Shown here one piece after another: positions 24,271-35,028 of a stretch of DNA of 64,000 bases (its first letter is position 1; the number at the start of each line of letters is the position of its first letter). The stretch lies in contig CM077597.1 in NCBI GenBank assembly GCA_039654915.1, forward strand, positions 57,936,001 to 58,000,000, in the 5' to 3' direction. The notes under the pieces were generated by a model, which did no database searches, was not told the DNA's origin, and saw nothing but the letters and a program-made list of their open reading frames with translations. The DNA comes from Aquilaria yunnanensis (taxonomy: Eukaryota > Streptophyta > Magnoliopsida > Malvales > Thymelaeaceae). The position numbers were made by a program, and so were the translations under genes.

Positions 24271-25092
24271 AGAGGACTACTTGAGGAGAGGTCTATCGGC
24301 CTAGTATATATATATATGACTAGTACCCTCATGCTGTGTGAGCTCGCAGCCAGAGTCCTAGCTTTTTCTTGCAGGTACATCGAAGACCCTTACTGAGAAT
24401 GTTGAATTCTCACTCCCTGTTTGTTATGCAGAGTCTGGAGTAGCAGGACCGGATAATCGCTGAGGATTATCACGGTAGTACCTTTTTGTCTGTAAAGGTA
24501 CGGTAGTTGAGAAACTTTAAGTTTCTAACCTGCTTAAGTGTTTAGTTGGTCTGTTGGTCAGGCAGTGGTACTAACTTGCTTCTTCCTTTGGCTGCAGAGC
24601 CTAGTAGCACTTGGCACAGGACTTGTGAGACTCGCCACTGGGACAGGAGTCCAAAGTGGGAGCTAGGGTAAAAGATCTCAGCAAAGTCTTGTATTTTGAT
24701 ACAGTACTTTATTTTGCCTCCAGTATTTATGTTATAAAGAGTCCTTGACTCAGGGGATTGTTCTCTGGGTGAGAGCATTAGTTACTTATGTATAAATGCT
24801 TTCACGAGCGGTGTATGTGTAGTTAATCACTCAAAGGTTGATTTTGATATGCTTTGGCATTTTGTATTTATTTATATAGAATTTTACCTAGCCGGCTAAA
24901 TGTCTAAATGATTAAATGTTTTATGGTTTTAATAAACCAAGTCAAAGCATAAGTGCATACATATTGCATTTCTAGGTTAATCAACTAGTAGCATTGGATT
25001 TAATCCACACACATAACCAGCTAGCCAATTACAATCCACCGTGAGACAAACGCTCACAGGGTATCCCGGGCAGGGGCACGGGGATCGTGTCA

Positions 25093-25235
25093 CTTTGGTC
25101 TTAGCAACTTCTCTCCCATATACTGACTTGGGTGTCGGAGGCTCCTCCCCGAGAAACACACTCCAGGGAACTCCTAACCCACAGTCTTCAAGGTCTTGCA
25201 GATATCTTAACGGAAGTCTCTCTCTCTGGCCCAGC
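25093..25235 (+). mobile_element. Type F LTR, right part
   Basis: Continuation of the LTR interrupted at 7911. It contains the TGACTTGGGTGTCGGAGG phrase and a run like that at 540-610. The right border, near the start of E-type LTR sequence, is approximate. Confidence 0.5.
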
Positions 25236-25748
25236 ATATCATACAATGAAGATGATGGCCCACATTTGACTCCTTTTCCCCTTGCCATGGCCGACCTTAT
25301 TAGTATGGGAGAACTCCAAATTGCTTCGATTTGACTCAAGTCAAAAGCTTGAACATCCTAAAGCTTGCACTAGGACTCTTTAGTCCGTAATGCCTTTGAT
25401 GTTTTCTTTCTTCAAACTTGTCTTCCATAAGCAATTTGATCCTCCAATAGCACTTTCATACCATTCATATCCTTTCCAAAACTCTCCTTAGCTTTCCTTG
25501 AGAGTTTTGCAGTTGAGTACCCAAATTTCCAAATCCTTACAAAAAAGTCCATAGGTTGCCTGACAAACAAGCAATCCTTAAGACTTTTATTGGAGGCCAA
25601 GTTACCAACTTAGAATACTTTTAAGGAGGTGTTGATCATGCCCTTTACCCCTCACATTTCAATCACTATATGGAGAATTACAAAATATAATGGTTTTTGA
25701 CCATTATGCCACACTTTGTAATTCTCCCATTTTTGTGAGGTGGTAACA
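25236..25748 (-). mobile_element. E-type LTR fragment (about 510 bp)
   Basis: It is similar to 4700-5189 and 40790-41294, including the words around CTTCCATAAGCAATTTG and the complete terminal GGTGGTAACA at 25748. The other end of the LTR is lost at about 25236. It abuts the 3' LTR of gypsy D on its right. Confidence 0.75.
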
Positions 25749-26439
25749 TACTTGAAGGTATCCCTAGCCCCTAACATGCACATAGGTTTTTCCAGATTCA
25801 ACCATCGCCTAAGGACTAGCATTTCCACAAAAATCACAAGTCTAGCTTCTGATTACAAGGGAAACTAAAGCATATTCAACCCTTACCACAACCAATTTCC
25901 CGTAAAACCAAAGTAAAGCTACTTGCCACTGATTTTAGTTGTCTTGTGGCCGAAGTAACCTCTTTGGTGGAATGCTTAGGTTGACTCCTTCTTCCTCCCA
26001 CTTGAATTTCTCTAGAACTTAGCTCTGTTTGTCTAGAAATCTCCTTTATCTGTCGAATTGCTTTCTAGAGCTTGATCAAACCTGGTAGTTGTGTTTCGTA
26101 ACATGCAATTGGGTGGCCATGCATATGTGGCAAGAAATTGCATGATACAAGGCAACCCTTAAGTTTTTTAATTGGCTCAATTTTCACACTCAATAAACTT
26201 TTAATTGTAGATAGTTATGTTCTGCAACCTCCACTTCAATAAAAGTAAGCTATAGGCATACTAAATTTTCTATAGTGCCCATACTTTTTTTGGACTCTGC
26301 TAACATAAAACTTTATTATTTTCATTTCAATCCTTAAAATCTCACTTTTGTTGTTCTAACCTCTTCATTTCCTTCCTTTGCAAGTTACTTTCCCTCATTG
26401 TCTTCTAGCCCGAGGCCTACGGAAGTTAGGGGCATGACA
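25749..26439 (-). mobile_element. 3' LTR of gypsy D, partial
   Basis: On the minus strand the LTR starts TGTCATGCCCCTAACTTCCG at 26439, directly after a purine-rich tract, and runs left to 25749, where an E-type LTR fragment interrupts it. Confidence 0.65.
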
Positions 26440-26452
26440 ATCTTTCCCCCTT
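26440..26452 (-). promoter_or_regulatory. Polypurine tract of gypsy D
   Basis: The minus strand reads AAGGGGGAAAGAT immediately before the LTR start. The upstream coding remnant (ETEAEMLKK...LENMKDQIY) is typical of a gypsy Pol C-terminus. Confidence 0.7.
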
Positions 26453-27925
26453 AATAAATTTGGTCCTTCATATTTTCTAGCAACTTAGGGAAAAGACTTT
26501 TCTACTTCTTTAGCATTTCAGCTTCTGTTTCCTAGGTTCCTTCTTCCTTGTGTGGTTTGTACACTATACCATAACCATCTTTATCCATTTGCTTCTCAAC
26601 TTTCTATTATACTTAGCCAACATTCTCATTTGCTCTTCTTTATAGGTGAGGTTTGGGACTATAGGAATACTAGTTGTTGGTATCACTCGTTTGAGGTTAA
26701 AGATGTACCTCTTTACAATACTCACATGAAAGGTATGTTGTATATGTCTTTAGTTTAGGGGGTAGATCCAGTTTGTATGCTACATTGCCCATTCTTGCAA
26801 GTACTTAAAAAGGTACAACATATCTTGGAGCCAACTTCCTCTTTTTCCCAAATCTAACTACCCTTCTCAAGGTTAGTATATGCTTTTTCCTTAGTATTGG
26901 CTACCATGATTGTTTCTTAAATTACTTTGTTCTTTTTTGTGATTTAACACACAAGGTTTAACCCAAGTTCTAAATTATCACCAAGTTCATGCCAAGAATG
27001 GGTAGTAATATAGTTTGTTCCATATAATGCCTCATATGGATCCATCTTGTTCACTGTGTAATAGTTGTTGTTATAGTGAAATTCTACAAAATCCAAATGT
27101 TTGTCCCATTCTCCTTGAAAGTTTATAATGCAACATATTAACATGTCTTCTAAGACTTGAATAGATATTTTTGTTTGCCCATCTATTTAGGGTGGTGGGC
27201 TGAACTAAGTGTCAGTTGAGTGCCCAGAACATGATGTAATGACCTCCAAAATTTTGAGCCAAATCTTAGGTCATTGATTGAAAGTATATCATTAGGAACC
27301 CCATGTAACCTCACAATTTCTTGTATATACAGCTATGCAAGCTCATCCAAAGGATTAGTGACATTAATGTGTAGAAAGCATGCTGACTTAGTGAGCCTAT
27401 CCACAATAACCCAAATGGTATCATGCCTCCTCCTAGTCATTGGCATCCTAACCAAGAAATCTATACCGATAGAGGCTCACATCTTTTATGGTATGGGTAA
27501 ACTTTGCAATTTACCCTTAGGTTGATAGTGTTCTAATTTAACTTGTTGACAGGTTAAACAATTTGATACACAAACACTAATATCTTGCTTCCTGTTGGGC
27601 CAGCAAAAATGCTCTTTTAGATCTTTGTACAATTTTAGAATTCCTAGGAGCACACTTATCTTGCTATGATGAGCTTCTTTCATAATTTGATTCCTTAGGT
27701 CATTTCCATTGGGCACATAGAATCTATATTGAAAGTATAACAATCCTTACCTATTGGAAAACCCTTGAAATAGTTTTTGATGCATTTGTCTAGAGTTCCT
27801 AGCAAGATGTTCATCATGATTTTGAGGCCTTTTAACCATTTCTTTCCATTCTAAGTTTATGGTTACAACATTTTCTTGGTTTAGTTCCCGTTGCTTCCAC
27901 TTATTTTCTAACCAAGCTAAGTCAT
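26453..27925 (-). pseudogene. Integrase pseudogene of gypsy D
   Basis: Reading leftwards, the linker region at 27925-27747 precedes an integrase zinc-binding region at 27743-27486 (EAHHSKISVLLG, KLYKDLKEHFCWP and CLTCQQVKLEHYQPKG; the second His of HHCC appears lost). The core then continues through several frames, with remains of IVDRLTKSA and of the ALYG region at 27144-26944 (FVEFHYNNNYYTVNKMDPYEALYG). The C-terminal WETEAEM-like motif lies near 26540. Many stops and shifts make it non-functional. The right edge at 27925 is the insertion point of solo LTR E1. Confidence 0.8.
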
Positions 27926-28118
27926 TGTTACCCACTCCGGGATAGCCTAATTATGGTGCCAAAATTGTACATTTAGACTCCCAGGATCGGTAATGTTTTG
28001 TAGGCCATCAGAACACTACCCTTAGTGTGCATACTCAAGTGGCTCTCTTGGGCACTATGTAAACACATGCACATTGGTCCAACCATCACACACATATTCA
28101 CATTTCAGGCACACCATG

Positions 28119-30632
28119 TGTTACCACCACACAAAAATGGGAGAATTACAAGTGTGTCATAATGGTTAAAAACCATTATATTGTGTAATTCTCACCATAG
28201 TGATTGAAGTATGGGGGTAAAAGGCATGATCAACACCTCATTAAAAGTGTTCCAAGTTGCTAACTTGGCCCCAAGAAAAGCCTTAAAGATTGCTTGTTTG
28301 TTAAGCAACCAATGGACTTTTTTGTAAGGTTTTAGAAATTCGGATACTCAATTGTAAAACTCTCAAGAAAGAGACTTGGAGAGTTATGGGAAGGACATGA
28401 ATTGTATGAAAGTGCTATTGGAGGACCAAAGTACTCATGGAAGACAAGTTTGGACAACGGAAACACTAAAGGAGATAAGGACCTAATTGTCCTAGTGTAA
28501 ACCTTAAGGTGTTCAAGCTTTTGACTTAAGTCTAAGGGTAGAATTGTGGGGTTATCCCACCATGGGGGAGGCAGCCAAGACTTGATAATTAGTCAAAAAT
28601 GTTGGGCACATGTATACCAATGAGTTTAAGACAAAGAAACCATAATTAGTGAGAAAGAAAATGACATAAAGTAAGGTTAAGCTTGTTAAGTCTGTTTTGT
28701 GCCGTTAAGCTCATTTAAGGCCATTTAAGTGGCCAAATCACTTATCCCTCTCTCATTTTCATCCTCCCCCAGCCCAAGAACATAGCCATACTTCATCCAT
28801 AGCCACCACACCTTCAAACTTGCAATTGATTGAAATTGAAGGCAAAAGGAAGCAATTCGAAGCAAACTAGAGCTTTTGCTTGAGTACTTTAAGGATCAAG
28901 CTTGATTTTTGGCCTACCCATCAAGGTAAGGGTTCTCTTGCTCTCATGGACTGTTTTTTGCAATTTTCAAACATCCATGGAGCTAGGTTTAAGCTTGGAA
29001 GAGAGTCATGAGCTTGATGAACCAAGCTTAGTGCGGGAGTGAACTTATTGAAGGTTTTGTGACCTAGTGTGAAGTGCACAAAGATGGCAGTAAAGTGAGG
29101 GTTTCTAGAGCCCAAAGTTTGTTCTAACTATTGTTAAAATCATCCTAATACCAAGAATTAGCTTAAGGAGGGCTGCCATAGTGATTTATTTAAGTTTATT
29201 GCATGTTTTATGGACTAACCTATGGTATATGTTGCTGCTGCATTTCAGGTGTTTGTTTGTTGTGAATGGTTGCTCCATTTGGTAACTATATCTTGTATAT
29301 TTGCATTGTAGTTTTTGTGTTTTAGTGTCTTTGGATGCAGGTTTTTATGATGGTCATATTATGTATTGAAACCAAGTGTTACCCTTACTAAGTTTCTCAA
29401 TGAAACTTACTCCCCTTAATTCTGTCATTTCAGGTCCAACAGAAAGATCACCTTCAAACTGACCACCCTTGTGGTTTGAGTTTTGATCTGAAATTTTAGG
29501 TACATGAACTTCCATGTGTCTAGTTATGATCTGAAAATTTTGGTGATTTTAGGAGCACATTTGGTATTTTTAATGGTGGTACTTATTGTGGTATTTTTAA
29601 TGGTGGTACCTATTGTGGTATGCAGCAGCTGTCCAGCATCCTGTTCTGGAGTCCATTGTGTCTCAGGCACTACTGTAAGTTAGGGTGTCTATTTAGCTTA
29701 GTTAAGACCATTATGTAGTGCATGTAAGCATGTACATGTAGTGTATGTAAAATGAGACAAGTATGTGAACATTTGAGTAATGTTTTGGCTATGTAAGTGA
29801 TGTGGTTCAAAGCTGCCTAAGTGTGAATCATGGGCTGCTTACTTGTAAATTCTGTTTTGGATAGATAAAGTTGTTAAAAGAAAGGGAATGTAATTTCTAT
29901 GTCTAATGGACATATATGGGATAGCCTTGGGGGCTTTCCCTTTGTAAATGAAGTGTTTGCATGGTTTGGAAAAATTGTATGGGCAAAATGGTCCAAAAGT
30001 TGCCAGAATTTTGACTCTGGACCTAAATTTTAATATCTCTCTGTGTAGAACGAATCTTGGTATGAAATTTTGACCACACATAGAGGACATCTATAGGGTT
30101 ATCTGACCCTTGGAATTTACGGATTTAGAGCCCTGTAGCCAAAGATTTGACATTGCAAAATTGGCTTAGTTACTGTTCATTTGGTCAGAATTTTGTAACC
30201 AACTTAAAAAATCCATAACTTGGTCCATAGGTGGGCTATTGATGTAAAAAAAAATTCCGTGGTTTGATCTATGTCTGTAATTGATAATGGGGTAAGGAAA
30301 AGAGGGGGGTATGTGGCTAGAATGATACAGTTTATTAGTGGAAGTTACAGGCACAGTGGCTGGTCACTAGAACTTAGCAAGATTGCCTAATGTGTGGAAG
30401 CCAAAACTAAGACTTGTGCTAGTGTTTTATTTCTTAGCTTCCATAGTGTGGATAAATGTAAATATGGGTGTTATGGTTAGACCAATATGCATGTATTTGC
30501 ATAGTGCTCAAGAGGGTCACTTGAGTATGTACACTAGGGGTGTTGTTCTAATGACCTACAGGACACACCAATCCTAAAAGTTTAAATGCACAGGTTTGGC
30601 ACCATAACTAGACTACCCTAGAGTGGGTAATA
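28119..30632 (+). mobile_element. Solo LTR E2 (E type), opposite strand, inserted in E1
   Basis: It starts TGTTACCACC and ends GAGTGGGTAATA, the reverse complement of the E1 arrangement, 2514 bp. It is flanked by CCATG at 28114-28118 and 30633-30637, a perfect target-site duplication. E1 sequence continues on both sides. The last bases are TA rather than CA, a C-to-T change expected from cytosine deamination. No gene was found inside. Confidence 0.92.
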
Positions 30633-31874
30633 CCATGGTAGGAAAGAAGGAAAACACTAGCACAAGTCTTAATCTTGGCTACCACACATTAGGCAATCTT
30701 GTTAAGTTCTAGTGACCAGCCACTGCACCTGGAACTTCCACTAACAAACTGTATCATTCTAGCCATGCGCCCCTTTTTTTCTTTGCTCCATTATCAAGTA
30801 GAGAGTTATATAAAACCAATGAAATTTTTTTTACATCAATAGCCCACCTATGGACCAAGTTATGGATTTTTTAAGTTGGTTACAAAATTCTGACCAAATG
30901 AACAGTAACTTAGCCAAATTTGCAATGTCATATATTTGGCTACAGAGCTCCAAATTCATAAATTCTAAATTCCAGTTCAACCTATAGATGTTATCTAGGG
31001 GTGGTTAAAATTTCATGTAAATATTCCCTCTACACAGGGAGATATAGAACTTTAAGTGTAGAGTCAAAATTCTGGTCACTTTATAACCACTTTGCCCATA
31101 CAAAATTTCATAAGTATTCAAACACTTATTTCACATGGGGAAAACCATCCAAAGATATCCCATATATGTCCATTGCACATAGGAATTATATTACCTTGAT
31201 TTTAACAACTTTATGTGGCCAAAACAGAATTTACAAGTAAGCAACCCATCATTCACACTTAGGCAGCTTTGCATCACATCATTTACATAGCCAAAACATT
31301 ACTCAAATGTTCACATACTTGTCTCATTTTACTTATAGTACATGTACATGCATACATGCACTACATAATGGTCTTAACTCAGCTAAACACACACCTAGGT
31401 TACAGGAGTGCCTGAGACACTTTGGACTCCTGAACGGGATCCTGGACAGCTGCTGCATAACACAATAAGTACCACTATTAAAAATACCAAATGTGCTCCT
31501 AAAATCACCAAATTTTCCAGATCATAACTAGACATATGGAAGTTCAGGTACCTTAAATTTCAGAGCAAAAATCAAACCAAAAATATTATTTTGAATGTGA
31601 TCTTTCTGCTGGACCTGAAATGACAGAATTGAGGGGAGTGAGTTTCATTGAGAAACTTAGTAAGGGTAGCACTTGGATTCAATAGGCAATGTAACCATCA
31701 TTAAAACCTGCATCCAAAGAAACTAAAATGAAAAAAAAAACAATGCATATATACAAGATATAGCAACCAAATGCAGCAGCCGTTCACAACCAACAAACAC
31801 ATGAAATGCGGCAGCAACAATAACCATAGGTTAGTCCACAAAACATGCAATAAACTTAAATAAATCAGTATGGC

Positions 31875-33290
31875 TGTTGGGTTTCGAGAGCCAAACAGCG
31901 CAGCGGAATTTAACCGAAACCCTCCAGGATCCAAGTGAAACGGGGTAAACCGGGTGTTCGAAAATTTCATACCTAATTTTCGGTCGAGATCTCTCACTCA
32001 ACTGTAGAGTCGAATCACAAAACCTGAACAGTTGACGTGTTCAGGCTCTCTATGGTATCCACACGAGCCTCTCGGGATCACCACGCTTCCACCACGTCCC
32101 GGCAGATGCGTTTCTCTTGCGCTCGCAGTGCTAGCTTGTGTCCTCCAAGGATATGCAAGAGAAGAGTGTGGCTGTCCTTTTGGGAGGCTAGGGCAAGGAG
32201 ACCTACGAATTTCTCACTTAAAAGTTGTATTTATAGTGAGACTCAACTTCCAGGCCTAATGGGTTTCAAAGCCCTAATCCAATTAGGATTTAATTTCGGG
32301 CTTAATAATGGCTCAACTCCTTGGCCCATTATTAATACAAAATTAAAGTGAAACCATAACCCAAATAATTAGCCCATGCACTCTAATGATCCAAATAGCT
32401 CTATGTGTGTGACCCAATAGGCTCTTGCCATGTTGGCAATGATCATAAATCACATTTATGATCATAAGCAATGAGCGGTGTCTAGCAACACATCATTGCT
32501 ACCCAAGTGACAAGATTGTCGGTGAATCGACTAAACCTTTATGATCATCACCGATATATGCCATTGTCCCTTTGTCCAAGATATCAAGACTAAGCACGAG
32601 ACATGGAATGTGTCACTCTCGTATAGCCCAATCTTTGGTTTCTTGATTACCGAGTAGACCAACTTAAACTGACGACATTGATATCATATATCAACTCATC
32701 GGAGCATGGCCATGCATTTTCTAAGTCTCACTCTATCAAGGGGCCCAAAGATATCACTCCCGTTACATAGGAGGGACAAATCCCATCTTGATCATACAAA
32801 TCCCTCCACATGATATGTGACATACCCAATGACCTCCATCAAGTTCACTCAGTTACGAGCAACAAAGGAAAGTATCAAAGTATGTGACTCACATGTAGGG
32901 AACCTTGCTGATCTTAGGTCGAAGGACTATATATACCATGATCACTATGAGAATCACTTATGACACTCATATAACGATCCATGAACTGTTCACATGGTGG
33001 GTCGGTCCAGTACTCAAGTTCTCCAACTTGTACCCATATGTAGACTACATATCTCATATTAGTCTCCACATATGCTAGTCATTATGTATTATTGCAACCT
33101 GCTCCACAATAATACTAGACTAGGGACGTTTAAGAATATCATTATTCTAGGGTTACAGTTATGCTTATTACGTTACGCAGAAACAAAACAACAAACATAA
33201 TTGCTGGATTAATGCCTCAATAAAATATCATGACTCAATTTGCAAAAATACAATCATCTCATGATTGGCTTTTTGGGCACAACACTAACA
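31875..33290 (-). mobile_element. 3' LTR of copia G (1416 bp)
   Basis: Plus-strand reading runs from TGTTGGGTTTCGAGAGCC to GCACAACACTAACA. It contains TATTTATA (minus-strand TATA box) at 32229-32236. The pol stop codon lies within its first bases on the minus strand. Confidence 0.95.
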
Positions 33291-35009
33291 ATCTTCCACT
33301 TGCACTAAAAACCAATCATCCATGTATCTAATACCGATGGATCTAAAATGGCCATCATGCTTCTGCTGCGTAAGGGGCTTTGTCAGTGGATCAGCAATGT
33401 TGCTGTCTGTCGAAGTCCTGCATATCTTTACATCACCCCTCTCGATGATCTCCCTGATGAGATGATAGCGTCGGAGTATGTGTTTGGATCGCTGGTGAGA
33501 TCGAGGTTCCTTAGCCTGTGCAATTGCTCCATTGTTGTCACAATAGAGCTCTATCGGGTCAACAATGCTTGGAACCACTCCAAGTTCAGTGATGAACTTC
33601 TTGATCCAAACTGCCTCCTTCGCAGCATCAGAGGCGGCAATGTACTCAGATTCAGTTGTAGAGTCAGCTACTGTCTCTTGCTTTGAACTCTTCCAGCTTA
33701 CAGCACCACCACCAATACAAAACACATAACCAGATTGCAATCTAAAATAATCCTTATCGGATTGGAAGCTTGCATCGGTGTAACCCCTTACAACGAGCTC
33801 ATCTTCACCTCCAAAGACCAAGAATGCATCCTTAGTCCTTCGTAAGTACTTAAGGATGTTCTTAACAGCTGTCCAGTGACTTTCACCGGGGTTCGATTGG
33901 TACCTACTCGTCATGCTCAAAGCATATGAGACATCGGGACGAGTACATATCATGGCATACATGATAGATCCAATTGCTGAGGCATATGGAATCTTACTCA
34001 TGCGCTCTCTCTCCTCGGTTGTACTCGGACACTGAGATCTAGAAAGAGTGATACCATGTGACATGGGCAAGAATCCTTTCTTGGAATCTTGCATGCTAAA
34101 CCTCTTTAGCACCTTGTCAATATATGTACTTTGACTTAGGCCAAGAAGCTTTCTAGATCTATCTCTATAGATCCTAATGCCTAACACATAGGCTGCTTCA
34201 CCCAAGTCCTTCATAGAGAAACATTTCCTTAGCCAAGTCTTCACAGACTGTAGCTCAGGAATGTCATTCCCGATGAGTAGTATGTCATCTACATACAACA
34301 CCAAGAAGACAATAGCGCTCCCACTAACCTTCTTGTAGACACAAGGTTCATCTTCATTTTTGATAAAACCAAACTCTTTGATTGCATCATCAAAACGAAG
34401 ATTCCAACTTCGAGAAGCTTGCTTCAGTCCATAAATGGACCTTTGCAATTTGCACACTTTATTGGCATTCCCAGGAGTGACAAAACCCTCAGGCTGTGTC
34501 ATGTACACATCCTCAAGTAGCTTTCCATTTAGGAATGCAGTTTTGACATCCATTTGCCATATCTCATAATCATAGTGTCCAGCAATAGCAAACAAAATTC
34601 GGATGGATTTAAGCATAGCAACTGGTGAAAAAGTTTCATCATAGTCAATACCATGAATTTGCTTGAAACCTTTTGCGACCAATCGTCCCTTAAAGGTAAT
34701 CACATTACCATCCATGTCAGTTTTCTTCTTGAAAACCCATTTGCACCCTATAGGTTTTACCCCTTCAGGTGGGTCAACCAAAGTCCATACTTGGTTTTCA
34801 TACATGGATTCCATCTCGGATTTCATGGCCATTAGCCACTTCTCAGAGTCAGGCCCCGACATAGCTTGTTGGTAGGTTGTGGGCTCATCTTGATCCATGA
34901 GCATCACATCACCGGTGTGAGTCACGAGAAATCCATATCTCTCGGGCTCACGCCGAATCCTACCAGTCCTACGTGGGCTTTGTGCTACAGGAACAAACTC
35001 TTGAACCAC
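33285..35009 (-). CDS. Reverse transcriptase/RNase H part of copia G Pol, frameshifted from ORF1
   Basis: This open frame of 574 codons covers the 3' half of Pol. There is no good ATG: in a whole element it would be read through from the upstream frame, and it is separated here by a one-base insertion near 35032-35034. Copia reverse transcriptase motifs are present (MDVKTAFLNGKL, YVDDILLIGNDI near residue 238), followed by RNase H with GYTDASFQSDKD, ADSTTESEYIAASDAAKEAV and LYCDNNGAIAQA. The reading frame runs through the polypurine tract and ends on a TAG supplied by the LTR start (TGTTAG). Without correction of the shift no polymerase would be joined to Gag. Older copies A and B lack this insertion. 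Confidence 0.88.
   Translation of the reverse strand: MVQEFVPVAQSPRRTGRIRREPERYGFLVTHTGDVMLMDQDEPTTYQQAMSGPDSEKWLMAMKSEMESMYENQVWTLVDPPEGVKPIGCKWVFKKKTDMDGNVITFKGRLVAKGFKQIHGIDYDETFSPVAMLKSIRILFAIAGHYDYEIWQMDVKTAFLNGKLLEDVYMTQPEGFVTPGNANKVCKLQRSIYGLKQASRSWNLRFDDAIKEFGFIKNEDEPCVYKKVSGSAIVFLVLYVDDILLIGNDIPELQSVKTWLRKCFSMKDLGEAAYVLGIRIYRDRSRKLLGLSQSTYIDKVLKRFSMQDSKKGFLPMSHGITLSRSQCPSTTEERERMSKIPYASAIGSIMYAMICTRPDVSYALSMTSRYQSNPGESHWTAVKNILKYLRRTKDAFLVFGGEDELVVRGYTDASFQSDKDYFRLQSGYVFCIGGGAVSWKSSKQETVADSTTESEYIAASDAAKEAVWIKKFITELGVVPSIVDPIELYCDNNGAIAQAKEPRSHQRSKHILRRYHLIREIIERGDVKICRTSTDSNIADPLTKPLTQQKHDGHFRSIGIRYMDDWFLVQVEDC
33291..33304 (-). promoter_or_regulatory. Polypurine tract of copia G
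   Basis: The minus strand reads GCAAGTGGAAGAT directly before the LTR. Copies A and B have GTGGGAGATT at the same place. The tract is within pol coding sequence. Confidence 0.75.
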
Positions 35010-35028
35010 AACATCTTGTGGTGTCTGT

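Larger units (their letters stand above)
7912..25092 (+). mobile_element. Tandem Tekay/Del-type gypsy array: LTR-internal-LTR-internal-LTR
   Basis: Three LTRs start at 7912, 15247 and 22582, exactly 7335 bp apart, with two internal regions between them. The outer flanks carry the same five bases, CTTTG, at 7907-7911 and 25093-25097, whereas the middle LTR has only internal sequence on both sides. The whole 17181-bp block is therefore one insertion event followed by duplication, or an insertion of a dimer. Unequal recombination between LTRs of sister copies is the usual explanation. The units look identical apart from one silent base (11452 versus 18787), so a genome-assembly duplication must be considered. 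Confidence 0.93.
22582..25092 (+). mobile_element. Tekay array LTR 3 (2511 bp)
   Basis: This is the terminal LTR. It ends GATCGTGTCA at 25092, followed by the CTTTG duplication at 25093-25097 that matches 7907-7911. Confidence 0.95.

Noticed and set aside
25041..25334. 97-120-codon frames crossing the right edge of the Tekay array
   Set aside because: They cross an insertion boundary between two unrelated LTRs, so they cannot be inherited genes.
32032..32351. Frames of 75-104 codons repeated in the copia LTRs (also at 38966, 45728 and 51014)
   Set aside because: They lie on the strand opposite to the element, within LTR promoter sequence, and their lengths vary between copies with indels. 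No sign of a protein.
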